The notes: a model not told the origin generated them from the letters alone. A DNA stretch of 64,000 bases from Ornithodoros turicata (GCF_037126465.1 NC_088205.1:27015482-27079481), one strand, 5' to 3'; shown: positions 33,203-44,574, counted from the stretch's first letter. Translations and numbers: made by a program.

Positions 33203-33246
33203 ATGCACACTCTCGTGTGCGTTATCATGCACACGAGAGTGTGCAT
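33203..33246. repeat. Perfect 18-bp hairpin
   Basis: ATGCACACTCTCGTGTGC and its exact inverse are separated by 8 nt (33221-33228). With one bulge the pairing continues into GTTAT/ATAAC. Confidence 0.8.
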
Positions 33247-33289
33247 GATAACTCTCTCCCTTGTCCTGCCGCTTCCCTCCCGATTCTCC

Positions 33290-33475
33290 CTGTCTCGGGT
33301 TTTTATCATTTCCGTACCAGCCCAGCCCGCGTGTGCGAGCAAATAAGCTAACTGACCTCCCCTTTACCGTCCTCACACTTCCCTCTCCACCGAGCAACGT
33401 GCTGCCAGTCTAGGCAGGTAAGACTGCTCGTCTACCCAACGTTAAACTCCCTCTTGCATATGCCCTTGCCCTTCT
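33290..33475 (+). mobile_element. LINE 3' UTR fragment
   Basis: GCTGCCAGTCTAGGCAGGTA and GCTCGTCTACCCAACGTTA match the 3' UTR of the LINE relic at 24.8-25.5 kb in inverse orientation. Short stem GCCAGTCTAGGC visible. No coding part. Confidence 0.5.
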
Positions 33476-33481
33476 GCCGCT

Positions 33482-33982
33482 ATGTCTATATCAGTTGCTG
33501 ATGCGACAAAACACGATTTTTATGCGAGAACTTTTGCCGTCGAACGTACGAGCTACATACGCACGCTCGGTTGTTTAACTTATCGAGCTGCATTGCCTTA
33601 CATTTTGGGCGCGCACTACTTTGTGGCTCTGTGCTGTCTAACAATCTTTCACGTTGTCGTTCTGCAAACGCGCATTCATGTATCTGTGAAAAGGTATTAC
33701 ACGTTGCGAGCGAAATCCCTACCACAGTCAGGTCTCGGACATATTCTATTTGCAGATAAATATTTTACTCTGGAGACGCGTTTTTGTTTGTGCCGGAACC
33801 ACGACGTTGCTTTGCATTTGCTACGCTGCATGTTGCGGCAATTGTCTGGAATATCTTATTGTGAGGCAAAAACGGGATTATCATTGCCACATAACTTGAA
33901 TGAACAAGAATGTGGGCGAATGGGAGATCGCTGGTGCCATTGCGGTACCGGCGAGCATCAGACGCATAAATGTCGTCTCTAA
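33482..33982 (+). other. 166-codon open frame of unknown nature
   Basis: One of the longest frames outside LINEs. There is a hydrophobic stretch (ILGAHYFVALCCLTIFHVVV, about residues 41-60) and a Cys/His-containing end (GDRWCHCGTGEHQTHKCRL). I recognise no family. In a window of this size a frame this long can occur by chance, and neither splice context nor a promoter is evident, so I do not call it a gene. Confidence 0.12.
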
Positions 33983-36780
33983 CGTTGAATATGCGTTGGT
34001 GATTTAGCCCTCACAGCTGGTTTGCTTTTGCTTTTTGATTTGATTTTGCGCATCCTCAAAGCGCCCGTTCGATGCAGATAGGTAAGGGGATTTGTAAGGC
34101 CCGCTCTTTCTTTTATTAGTCGAAATAACCACGACCACAATAACAGTTATGTGACGACTACAGTCATTATATAAGCTTATGAGCTTATATAGTGGTCGTA
34201 TAGTGACGGCAATGACATGAGGTGTTTCTAAATAAGGGTTCAAGATGCGGCCCTATATTCCTGTGTCACTCGCATGAGCACCCACATGTAAGGCGACAGG
34301 GCTACGGAAACTCCTGCGATGGAACGTCTCATGTCATTGTCGTCATCCATCGGTTATTGTTGTTGTTGTTTGGGAAGTCGTCGCGAATGTCTGTGCAATG
34401 TTTCGTTCTGTTTCTTCAAGAAGCCGGGCATAAATATTCCGATCGCCACCCTTTCACAAATGAAAGAGGAAAAAGAAATGTTGTTGTTATTGTTGTTTGG
34501 ATAAAGTCGTCCAATGCGCTGCGTAAACAGTGTAATTTCCGACTACCAACGGCGCTAGAGAGCGGTCACGAGCAATTATTTGAACGTTCTGAAATTTATC
34601 GAATTTTTACAATCGACATTTTAAAAAATTTGAACTGAAATTTTTGAAAAGAAAAAAAAAGGAAGCGATGAAATTTCTTGAAGAAGCCTTTTCTATGCTC
34701 CTCGGACGTGCAACATATTTCAGAGGCATAAACAAGTCCCTCATGAAAGCGCACCCAAAAGAGAGCACAATAAGGCAGCTGTCCACCATCTACTATTCTG
34801 TTCTCCACTAGGTCCATTTTTAAGGTGTCGTCTACGCACCCAGTAAGAGCAATCGTGAAATGTGTCATAAGAATATATAAAAAACAAGTAGAAAAAGGTT
34901 CAAGTCAGGTTTCTCTGCGGTTTCTTCAATGCATATCAATCATCAGCACGCTCACACAGTGGGTTGCCTGCTAGTACCCGCAAGGTAAAACTCGTCCTAC
35001 CCACATCCGCAAGAGAGCGCGGTATGCGTTTCTGGCCTCCGCCTCCTCAGTTGAGCTGTCATTATTATTATTATTAATTTTTTTTCACAGGAGCTCGCCG
35101 CCTAAGTTGAGCAGGCAGACCTCATTCATTTTCTTATTGAACGTCATTTCCCACCCCCTGCACTCCATTCTTTCTCGAGGAACAGGCGGCATTAACGTCA
35201 TATTATAGAAGCAGCTGTTCGTTCTCACTAACAATCATCCGAGATAATGTAGCATTATTTGTCTCGAAAGAGTAGGGTATCGGTATATACGCTCAATGGA
35301 CTAAGGCGAGCCATTTACAAGGCGCAAGGGCAAAAAGACTTCGGTGGGAAACCCTGGAAGGAGAACAACAGGCGGCAGATGTTGCGCTCATAGAGATCGC
35401 TCGAAGAATTTCGAATATTACAATGAACCGTCACGCAGGATTGAATACACAGCGTGCGTGTCTAATTTGCTCGCACATCGCTGCCGCTGTTTTACACTTT
35501 TCTTGACTAATTTTTACTAAGCAGACTTCTTAGAGGCACCCTGAAAATATTTTTCGCTATAATGTTTTTTCTCCCATATCACGAGGCGAATATAACTTGA
35601 TTTGACTGAATTGTGAACAAACAAAAAGAAATAAAGGGAGAAGTTGAACGCGCCTCAACACGTCTACTACTCGCGTTCGCGAGAAATTGAACAGCACTGC
35701 ACGGGCCTCAATTTACCGGCCCGTACCCGACCCGGCTGCCGAAAGCACGGCCGACGCAAGGCTCGCAGTTGCAATGTGGCGGACACTGTACACATGAAAC
35801 AGCGTAAACCACAAAAAAATTGGAACGAACAGAGCCGCTTTTGGTGCGGTTTGTATTTGTAGCAACACGTGGGCGTCGAGTCTAACCAACGCCCCCTGTA
35901 GATACAGAAGGCCTGCTTGTTGCCTCCTCCCCTCCCTTCGCAACGTGAACGTATATAGTCAGAACTCGTCTGCTATTGCGACCCGCCGAACTGCGAATTC
36001 GAGAACTCAGGAATTCTTGCAGCTAACTTGGAATCTGTAGACAAAAAAGTGCAACACGCTTTCCAGAAAATAAGTCATGAGAAAGACATGCCGTTTTTCC
36101 CGTTTTGTACGCGGAAACGTGCTACCGCTGCTCGCAGACGACAGTGGTTTGTCTCCATGGCTACGACCGCTGAAAGCTCGTTCGTGATTGGCTACAGCCG
36201 TTGAAAACACAATCCTGATTCACTGACTATTAGTTGTTGCGTCAAGTCGACGAGAAGCAGGCTTTCTCTACCTCGGTGGTGTTGGTCTAGCGCCTGTCCA
36301 CGGTGCACGTCGCAGCGAGGGCGAGATCCAGTGGCGAAGTCGTGTTTCATGCGAGTGATTATGAAAAACCCTGTAAAAATTTGCCTCACAACGTCACAAC
36401 ACGGAATTCCCGACACCCTGCCCGACCTGTGTGTATGAAAAGGGGGAGGGGGGCGTTGTGCTCCGGCCCCCTCCGGAAGATTGCAAACTCTCCGCTTATG
36501 GCATATGTTGTAGAGTTTTAGCGGAAAGACGGAGGGAGCACCCAGGTACATGAATGGCTGCTTTGTTTTCAAAACGTATATTGAGGATTCAATGCTGCGC
36601 GAAACAACGGCTCACAAAAGCGCTTTTGGCGATGCTACATCCACTGGGTCGTTCCATCCACCACGGTCCTGAGTTGACCCGTGAGATAGCGCTGCTCATG
36701 ATCCCATTTCTGTCTCTTTTTTTTCTTCTTTTTCTGTTTTCGTGGAATGAATTGACGGATTTTGACGGCTCCTGTGTTCG
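33983..36780. other. No gene seen; scattered short repeats
   Basis: TATATAAGCT/AGCTTATATA form a small inverted repeat at about 34171-34191. GTT-rich patches at 34353-34370 and 34480-34500, and (ATT)n at 35061-35078. No recognisable coding sequence. Confidence 0.4.
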
Positions 36781-36794
36781 CTTGTTTTATCCTT

Positions 36795-37185
36795 TAATAA
36801 ACGTTTCATGATCGCGGCGTCCTTGAGCGATGCCCGCGTTTGTTTGTTTGTTTTTGCTTTTACTGAACGTTTTATGATGGCTTGTTTTTGCTTTTGATAA
36901 ACGTTTTATGATAGACATCCTTGAGCGATGCCCGCGTTTGTTTGTTTGCTTTTGCTTTTAATGAACGTTTTATGGTGGCTTGATTCATTACCTGTTGTTG
37001 CGCGCGGACTATGAACATATCCGTGGCAAGTTTTCGGCGTCCTTGAGCGATGACCGCGTTTGTTTGTTTGTTTTCGCTTTTAATGAACGTTTTATGATGG
37101 CCTCATTGCCTGTTAGGCGCGGACTTCGAATGGCGCGTTTGCGGCGTCCTTGGGCGATGCCCGCGTTTGTTTGTTTTATTAAATA
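36795..37185. repeat. Higher-order tandem repeat, units about 80-130 bp
   Basis: Four to five copies of a unit with GCGTCCTTGAGCGATGCCCG, CGTTTGTTTGTTTG, TTTTGCTTTTAATGAACG and TTTTATGATGGC. Two copies also carry an extra block, TCATTACCTGTTGTTGCGCG or TCATTGCCTGTTAGGCGCGG, plus GGACT. So units are of two lengths, like a young satellite growing by unequal exchange. Confidence 0.8.
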
Positions 37186-38435
37186 TTTGGAACACGCGTT
37201 GTTAGAGTGATCTTGATAAGACGTCCGCGGAATCGTTGCGCCCGTGTTTGGGTGATAGTAGGGCGTTTTTTGGCCTGTGTGTGTGTGTGCCTTCCCTTTC
37301 ATTGAGCATGTCATGCGATTCGTGTGCGATGCGCTATGGACCAGGACACGGGCGGTGAGAGGTATACCCCAAGAAAGAATTTCTCGATAGTAGCACTCCG
37401 TAATTTCTATAGCTTCGAAGCGCGACACGCCACTGATAAAGGCCCAATCTCTATATAGATTCATCATCACCTTCAGCTACAGGCGTGACGATGCGACTGT
37501 GTTACCGACGTTAACAACGACACGCTGTGTTAACGACAAGCTGTTACCACCACCGCCTCTCCACACACACACGCACGCGTGCGCGACGATGGGTCGATGG
37601 GACGAACTGGGATGATGATGTGGTGGGCCATTCACCAAATTTTAACGTTGTTGATGAAAATGCGCTGCTGCATCTCGATCAGCCTGAGAAGTTGAGGAAC
37701 CGAAAAACCGAAAAAGACAACACACCGCTATTTCTTTGATTACCATAAATAGCCCCACGTGCGGTGGCACCAACGATTCGTTAATACGTCGCTAATACCG
37801 CGCACTTAGGTGCTGCACTCTACCTGGGCACCGCGTCTCTAAACGAAGCGCATGCATTATTCAGAGCGAATTTAGCCCGTACCACTCAAGGCCGGTTTCG
37901 GGCACCGTGTTTCGAACCCATAGTTCCCACTGGACGCGCTTCCACCGGAGCAGGTGGAGTAGATCCTCAAGTACGCCCTTGAGACTGATTCCATTCGCCA
38001 ACAACAATTGATTAGAGGAGCATTGGAGAATGAACGCGACGTACGTAGTATATACGAGGGCTAACCCCGCTCTTATCGATCAAGTCTGCGTGGGAGTTGG
38101 CTCTCAAGGCCTTTCATAATTCCATCTGCCAGATTGGCTGCAGAGCAATCGACTCTCTGAAATAACAACTGTACGGCGAACTCACCATTATTTGTGCAAA
38201 GTTGGTTTTGAATCACGTTAGGTGTTTACTACTCGCCCAGCACTGGGGATTTTAACGAATTAATGTCTGCGAAGATGTGATGCGATGTGATAAAGCAGTG
38301 CATGTGTGTGAGTTCAAGCAATGTGCATAGCTAGTGTGACTCATGAACGTAAAAGTTCGCAGATATCACTTTCTGTGGCGCTTTTTCAACGCTGGTCATC
38401 GGATGGTCACGTCTCGCGTAACGCAACTCGTGTTC
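37186..38435. other. No gene seen
   Basis: Contains GT and CA short runs (37278-37290, 37561-37576). Nothing else recognised. Confidence 0.4.
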
Positions 38436-38439
38436 GTGT

Positions 38440-38518
38440 AGTCGTGACGCAGCCCACATTACATGAGGCCAACAACGGCAAGCCGGTTTTTCGTCACCAC
38501 CGCCATCACCACCACCGT
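38440..38518 (+). mobile_element. SINE subfamily-2 3' fragment
   Basis: GAGGCCAACAACGGCAAGCC followed by GTCACCACCGCCATCACCAC matches the tail of the SINE at 43.1 kb (GGCCGACAACGGCAAGCC and CACCACC). Body and head are missing. Confidence 0.5.
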
Positions 38519-38624
38519 GTTCAAAAATTCGGGGCTAAACATTATATGCCAGTGCAGTGCTCACAATAACAATTGATGAATCAACGACGTGTGAAGAAAT
38601 GTGGTGCCTAATTTGTGGGTTCAC

Positions 38625-39010
38625 AGTAACAACTTTATTTAAAGATGATGAATGGGGAGTTTCATCGCCAGTGGCGATACTCTACCCCATTACTGATGGT
38701 GATGTGGGGAATGGAGTAATAAGCTCCTTCACAATAACGATCGAAGTCCTATTGTGTCCAAAGAGGTCAAAAGAGCTTTCAGCGCAGAGCGCTGGTGGGC
38801 TGGATTCGGTCAGGGACCAAGCAATTTTGCTAGGGAGAAGGGGCGAGAGTCCAGCTGACTAAGAGACCCGGAGAATGCGGTTCGGGAAGGTTGATAGTGT
38901 GGGCAATGAAGAAGAATGTGCTCCAGACCCACTAGAGCACCGCAGTGACAGCATCCTGGAGAGTGAACTTGTCTTAAAGCGGTAACGCCACTGAGCTGTA
39001 AAAGCCACAT
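38625..39010 (-). mobile_element. LINE C-terminus and 3' UTR
   Basis: The minus-strand peptide has HSPGCCHCGALVGLEHILLH, then CPHYQPSR and LSQLDSRPFSLAKLLGP, a CCHC end with the LLGP block. The 3' UTR contains a clean stem-loop at 38651-38691 (AATGGGG, TAGAGT, ATCGCC/GGCGAT, GAAACT, CCCCATT) and ends in CATCATCTTTAAATAAAGTT. The same 3' UTR is at 10.24-10.33 kb. Confidence 0.8.
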
Positions 39011-39360
39011 CGAGTCGCATTCGATGAATTAATGCAGCACTTGACGAGGGGGGTTTCGTGGCATGTGGAGAGCGAGCGTTGGATCAACTCTACTCAGCAT
39101 AGATGGGGGGAGAATGTCGGTAGATTCTTTCGGCCGTCACTGTGTTTCGATCTATGGATAACAGTTGCCGGCTTCTACAGTTCAGTGAACTATTCTGAAA
39201 AACAAAGCGCTGACTAAATCATAATAGTGATATTGCGGAGCCTGAGCCGCATTTACTCTCAAAGCACGTCACCGATGCCTTATCTTTTAAAAAAGTAGTG
39301 TTTTACTTAGTTCAGAACATGAAAAAGGCTAAAATTCAGAAAGACGTTTAATGCACACTT
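39011..39360. other. No gene seen
   Basis: Nothing recognised. Confidence 0.35.
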
Positions 39361-39459
39361 TTAATGCGTTAGCATTATGACTATCAAAGTGGAAAAAGCT
39401 GTATGTATGTATGTATTTGTGTGGGGTGTGTATGAGACGGGGCAGAGGTATAAGTGGAG

Positions 39460-39835
39460 ATGTAAAAGGGGAGATAAGAGGGTAAATGTAAGTGAAGGTA
39501 AATGATATGAAATCGCAGTAGTTAAAGGCAATTAAGAGTAAGTAATTAAAGGTAAATAATGCAAGAAAGTTGAGTTTAAAGGTAATGAATGTAAGATATA
39601 TGTAACTGAGAGAAAGATTACCGAGGGTAACCGCTGATTACCGGAGGTAATTAAATGTAATTAAAGGTAATTAATGTCAATTAAAGGGAAATTGAGAGTA
39701 ATTAAAGCAAGTAAATGTAACTAAAGGGAATTAAAGGAAATTCAAAATTAACTCAGGTAACCTTCGGTAAATAAAGGGTAATTGAAAGTAATTGAGGCTA
39801 ATTAAAGGTTAATTAAATGGACTTAGATGCATTAA
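39460..39835. repeat. Degenerate GGTAATTAAA-type array
   Basis: About 30 loosely related words of 9-13 bp (GGTAATTAA, AGTAATTAAAG, GGTAAATAA, GGTAACC) follow each other for almost 380 bp with no fixed period. One purine-rich strand bias holds throughout. Confidence 0.7.
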
Positions 39836-39842
39836 TTGAAAG

Positions 39843-39935
39843 TGTCGAACCGGAAGTCAAGTATAAACAGGAGGTGGACAACCGGAAGTCGGGTTTAGAC
39901 AGGAAGTGGACAAACGGAAGCCACGTATAGACCGG
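39843..39935. repeat. Three CCGGAAGT-containing tandem units
   Basis: GAACCGGAAGTCAAGTATAA, CAACCGGAAGTCGGGTTTAG and CAAACGGAAGCCACGTATAG follow at about 35-bp spacing, each ending ACAGGA(A/G)GTGGACA or ACCGGA. Directly joins the preceding array. Confidence 0.7.
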
Positions 39936-41300
39936 AAAAGTCGCTTAAAGCTGACGCGTTTCTCTCGCATTTACCGCTAAATCGCCACTGAAAATGTTAA
40001 CCCCCTGGCCCCTAAAAAGCGTAGTTCCATAGCGGCACAACAACAGATGACAGCAATGGCACGTGATGTTTCACAGCTGGGCTGTGGTACCCCCCCCCCC
40101 CCTCGTGACATTAGTGATATGTGAATGAAGCGAGATGAGTTATGTAGCTTACGGGAAATGTAAGAGATTTCCAGGTGGCTCCACAGTACAGAGCAAGAGG
40201 AGGACGAAATGAAACAAAAAGCATCGTTGGATCATGCAGGTTCTATCGCTCACAGGCCATGGACGACGCTTATTCCTTTGGTGCTGAAGTCAAGTAATGG
40301 CATCTTTTTACACTTTAGTGCCCCTTTAACCGCGTATTTTCCTTACATATTTGTCCAGCATTATGCTCGACTAATCGAGCAGATACCGCAACACAGTGCG
40401 TTGCTCTTTTCTTTTTTGTTTCGTTTCATTTCGTAAAGCAATATCGAACTTTATATTGAAAGACACTTCAGAGTACATATTTCGAAGATACTATCCACAC
40501 GTACGATACAACGAAAATGAAATTCTGGGGTACGCATAGCTGCACGCGAATTATGCCATAGTTAAGAATACAAAAAAAAAAAAAAAAAAGAGGCGAGGCC
40601 ACGGGTGTTGTTTGCAACTGGGTCATATGGATCATCACGACTAGCGAAGTGTTCCTGAAGACACATTGCACTTGATGAGAAATTTCACCGGAATTCCGCG
40701 AAATCCGTACGGCCCACTTTCGCAGAAACCGTCTTAGTAAACAAGAAAATTTAATAACTATGCTAATAATTGGGCGCGAGACCCACCATGATTACTGTCT
40801 GCTCGTGGACTAATTTCGTCCGCCAGACGTACAATTAATGTGCGCAGTATTTTCGGCTTCTCGGTGTAGGGTCAATCGCAGAGGATGACACTGTTTAACG
40901 TCTCACGCCATGCCGCAAAGTTCTAGGCATCCGCGGCCGGGTTTTGATGGCGCTGCCTTGAGATCACCAAGCGGACACGCTAGGGCGTGCTTGAATAGGG
41001 CACCACCTTATCCCCTCCCCACCTCGTCGTCGTCGTCTTTATTATTTCTTATCTGAACGCTACTATGTACGTATTAGATTATCTCTTCGTGAGTATAAAG
41101 GAGTAGATGCATTATGTAAAGCAAGGGAAATAGACAAGCTAAGAAAATCCCGGTGCTCTTTGCGCACGCATTGCATCCTGGGCGCTTGCTGAGTGGGGGA
41201 ACGAAGAATAACGGACCGGTAGGGAAGAAATCGAGACCGTTTGGAGGCCACCCGTTTCTTTCGTATTAGTAAACTCCCACAGTTCAAAGCGACGCTAAGC
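39936..41300. other. No gene seen; homopolymer runs
   Basis: C-run at 40090-40101 and an A-run of 18 at about 40571-40589, the latter possibly the tail of a retroposon whose body I cannot identify. Confidence 0.4.
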
Positions 41301-41305
41301 ACTCT

Positions 41306-41480
41306 GGGGGGGGGGGGGGGTATATTTATTAGACGAAAAGGAAAAAAACAACGGGGGAAAGGTCAGCCAAACGAGATGTCGGCTTGCTATTCCAGAAATA
41401 CGAAATAATAATAAATAAATAAAAGAAAAGATAAGAATTAAAGGAAGAAAGAAATAGGAAGGAATAAGAAATAAATCACT
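41306..41480 (-). mobile_element. LINE 3' end, poly-C tailed
   Basis: The G-run at 41306-41321 (C-tail on minus) is preceded, in LINE sense, by the stem-loop 41353-41393 (GGAA, TAGCA, AGCC, GGCT, GACCT, TTCCCCC). Upstream sequence is AT-rich and a coding end is not clear. Confidence 0.7.
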
Positions 41481-41611
41481 CTGGGATTTTCTGAACTCGT
41501 CTATTGGTGACGCTGTGTCAAGGTTCCGCAGACGTCCTGTAAAGCGTGCTTTGCCGCAGCCGTAGATTCGCTGTGGCAGAGCACGATTTACAAGACATTC
41601 GTGTTAGCTGG

Positions 41612-41633
41612 CTTTTTTTTTTTTTTTTTTTTT
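41612..41633. repeat. T-run of about 22
   Basis: Uninterrupted T tract flanked by TAGCTGGC and CGCGTGGC. Possibly a retroposon tail on the minus strand. Confidence 0.5.
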
Positions 41634-41829
41634 TCGCGTGGCACGAATAGGCATTTTACTCACTATCCACGTAAACGACCATCCCACCGAACTTATGCAC
41701 CAACACTGATACTATGATGACAATTAATGTTGTGAGGCTGGAACATATAGAAGTGAAATTGGGATGAGTGAGAGAGTGGTCGGTTTGTCCCTTCAGACGA
41801 CGCACCCTTGGAAGTCGCTGTGGAGGTGT

Positions 41830-41907
41830 GTTAGCTTAGCTCAATTGGGAAGAGCCCTGGACCGGTAATCCAGAAGATGTGGGTTGGAGTCCTACAGCTG
41901 GGCTAAC
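41830..41907 (+). other. tRNA-Thr(GGT)-like sequence, likely SINE head
   Basis: It folds partly as a tRNA: acceptor GTTAGCT/GGCTAAC, D stem GCTC/GAGC, anticodon stem CTGGA/TCCAG with loop CCGGTAA (anticodon GGT). The T stem GTGGG/CCTAC encloses TTGGAGT. Against a working tRNA: position 33 is C not T, the T loop has lost TTC, and 5 extra bases separate T stem and acceptor. The B box (GGTTGGAGTCC) is changed at one base. Followed by CTTTTCAGTGACTTCC, so probably the head of a decayed SINE. Confidence 0.55.
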
Positions 41908-42190
41908 CTTTTCAGTGACTTCCTTCTTTCATCACTGATGCCATATCCGTCGTTTTCGGGATTGATACCGGTTCCTGAGTTTGTACTTGCCGTATTTTAC
42001 TCACATCCGTGCCCGTTGTAAATTAGCGTGTGTTTGAAGACAAGAGTAACCCAATATGTAATGTGTTTGGTGCAGATTAAAACAAAGCTCCGAGGGCAGT
42101 ATAGTTTTTGTAGATGGGTTATACGGCAGAGGCGGGGACACTCTGTGCAAGTGAGTATGTAACCACTTGATGACTATAATTAGCTAATAG

Positions 42191-42610
42191 CCGCATTTAC
42201 ATGAACTCGACAGGAGCGGGTTGAGTGGAACTGTCGAGTTAACTCGCTCATGTAAACGCTGTCGGGTCGAGTTGACTCTGCGTCGTGTCGGGTTGAGTCA
42301 ACCCGACAGCAAGGGGTGGGTTGACGCGCTGGACTCGACAGGCGAAGTGCATGTAAACGCGGTCGGGTCGAGTTTGCCGGACGCGAGGAACTGTGGGATC
42401 GAGTACAGCCATCGCTCTACGCAGGCGGCGGCAGGTGGGACCAGAAACAAGAACCGGAAGACGGTCTCACTGCGCCGGCAGCTCGACTCGACGTAGGGCG
42501 TCGCTGCGATCGTCTCCCGTTGGAGCGAGCTCATGTAAACAGCGTCGGGTCGAGTTCAACTAGATTCGACAGTCAACTCGATCCGCTCTGTCCAGTTCAT
42601 GTAAACGCGG
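42191..42610. mobile_element. Non-autonomous element with CCGCGTTTACATGAA ends
   Basis: Left end CCGCATTTACATGAACTCGA, right end inverse TTCATGTAAACGCGG. Three further internal copies of CATGTAAAC(A/G) lie at about 42251, 42350 and 42531, next to many copies of GTCGGGTCGAGTT and CTCGA words. No transposase. The same ends occur at 61.46-62.07 kb. Confidence 0.7.
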
Positions 42611-42747
42611 TTAATATTACTTAATCAACTTTTAATGATAGATTTTCAGGCGCATGTTTATTTGGCAGAGTCAGAGACAGCAGTTCTTTAAAGCCAGTCT
42701 TCTTCTTTTTTTTTTTTTTTCTAATCTTAAAATCTTGAAACGAGGAC

Positions 42748-43010
42748 GCACTTTGAGATATCCATCGCGAGATTTTGCCAAGCCGAAACCGAAACCAAGT
42801 GCCAAGCGAGGACCAAGAAGTCCCGGAAAGACGACACTTTATATGGAGATGGCGGTACGTCTGGACCACCAAGTGTTTTGTATACATGATTAGCGGCCCA
42901 CATAAGCCGCTTTATCTAGGTATAGGGATGTCCTTCCCGGGCTGTCTCGGGCAGTGTGTCGGTTTCGGCTCAACTCCATGGCAAAATCTCGCGATGAATA
43001 TCTCGTTATA
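42748..43010. repeat. Inverted repeat, GAGATATCCATCGCGAG type
   Basis: GAGATATCCATCGCGAGATT with TTGCCA (42752-42779) is inverted at about 42979-43005. Weaker pairing inside (GCCGAAACCG against CGGTTTCGGC) extends the arms. Confidence 0.6.
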
Positions 43011-43110
43011 TGTACTCGATTCATGATTTTTTTAAACGGTAGTTGTTTAAAGGTGGAATAAAACATCGCATAAAAACACACATATCACTGTAAGCTGCAG
43101 TGCCAATAAG

Positions 43111-43364
43111 TGGTGGTGGTGGGTGGTGAAAGGGCTTGCCGTTGTCGGCCTCACGTAGGTGGGCAACGTCACGACTGACGCCCTGGGGGAATGTGCGTCC
43201 TGGGCCGACTTCTAAGGGAACTGTGCCGACATATGTCTGAAAGCGTCTGAGGAAAACCCAGGAAAAACCCCAGACAGCACAGCCGGCACCGGGATTCGAA
43301 CCCGGGTACCTCCCAGTCTCGACGTGACATGGCCAGCACGCTAACCACTGAGCCACGGGAGCTG
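43111..43364 (-). mobile_element. tRNA-derived SINE, subfamily 2
   Basis: On the minus strand the head is AGCTCCCGTGGCTCAGTGGT then TAGCGTGCTGGCC, with A box TGGCTCAGTGG and B box GGTTCGAATCC in a perfect CCCGGGTTCGAATCCCGG context. It is a different tRNA from subfamily 1. The body (GGTTTTTCCTGGGTTTTCC, ATGTCGGCACAGTTCCC, AAGTCGGCCCAGGACGCAC) is shared. The tail is different: CAGGGCGTCAGTCGTGACG, TTGCCCACCTACGTGAGG, CCGACAACGGCAAGCCC and CCACC repeats. Confidence 0.9.
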
Positions 43365-44560
43365 GTCAGTGCCAATAACGGGAGCAGTGCCAATAAGTTG
43401 AGTGACGGGCTCTTTGCTTCTGAAAGGCAATAGGAAATGAGCGAGGCTCGCGCTCCTCTGGTGTCATAGCTCGGGGGCGTGCTCTAAAGTATGGACGTCA
43501 TGTGCACAAATTTTAGGCAAGTTATTCGCGCGCATGCCATTGGATCGAATTAGACTTTAAAGAAAAAATAACGTGGCGATTGTGGCTCCATAAATGGAAC
43601 CAGCTACCCCAGTGTACTTGTACCGCTACAATGCCGTTCAATAAGCCCTTGACTTAAGTAACCGCAAATCTAGGGTTTTATTTATTTATTTATTTTTTCA
43701 ATTCCTCCGCCCTTCCCGCGTCACAGAACCGCAACAATGAGTTCACCCCATACATACCGAAACGTCATTCTTCAGCCTGAAATGCCGCATGTTTGCGAAC
43801 CCCACTTTTTGGCGGGCTAATATGTTCTTTCCCCAAAGGTGCACACCAAATTCCTAAAAAGTCGAAACTCCTTACGTTTCTATCCGGTTTGTGTCCTCCT
43901 TTCTGATGCAAACTGGATGTTTCCGATGCCACTGTGGCATACGCGGAAAGTACGTCGGAGAGAAACTCCCAAACGAGATTAAGAAGGCGGCGGGTGAAGT
44001 GGGGCTTCAGTAATCTACGAGTACTTCGCACCAAAGAGGAATCAGACCACACGTTCATATTGGAGCGGCGGATTGAGTCAGGAGGCATTGGCCGCTCTAC
44101 ATAAGTATTCCCCGAAGAAGATCTTACGCATTTATTTCTCGTAGTTGGGTTTAGCCACAACAGGCGACAACAGTGTGGTAATTCGCACGCGAGCACGGAG
44201 GTCAACGACACAGCATTCCTCGAGAAAAAGCTGATTACACGAAGAGACGACGTTTGTCGCCGCGTCGGCCTGTTGTCTGAACACATTGGGCTCTCGAGGA
44301 AGACAACCCCTGATTGGTGCTGTCAGTCAGACATAAAGAGAAGCTATGTCAGAAGGAGCCGACTGGCTTCTTGCATCACCTTTATCGCTGTCATGCCACG
44401 ACAGGAAAGCGGATTGCATCCGACTTCACGACGTAGAAACAATGGAAACATCAGACACGTGTGCTCATGTTTTTTGCAATTATAGCACTGATGACACGAT
44501 ATGCTTGTCAAAGAAAGCTGTATTTGCGTCATGTCTTGCTTTCCGGACACCTCGGGACCC
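43365..44560. other. No gene supported
   Basis: A minus-strand frame of 173 codons (43765-44286) is Ser/Arg-rich and shows no family resemblance. (TTTA)n at 43678-43694. Confidence 0.35.
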
Positions 44561-44574
44561 GTCCCTTTTCGTCT

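Noticed and set aside
33482..33982. 166-codon open frame on plus strand
   Set aside because: No family resemblance, no clear promoter or splice context; length is compatible with chance in 64 kb.
36795..37185. CRISPR-like array
   Set aside because: Units are long, variable in length and contiguous; no regular spacers, and the context is eukaryotic.
41830..41907. Functional tRNA-Thr gene
   Set aside because: C at position 33, degenerate T loop and five extra bases before the 3' acceptor strand.
43765..44286. 173-codon minus-strand open frame
   Set aside because: Ser/Arg-rich with no recognisable domain.
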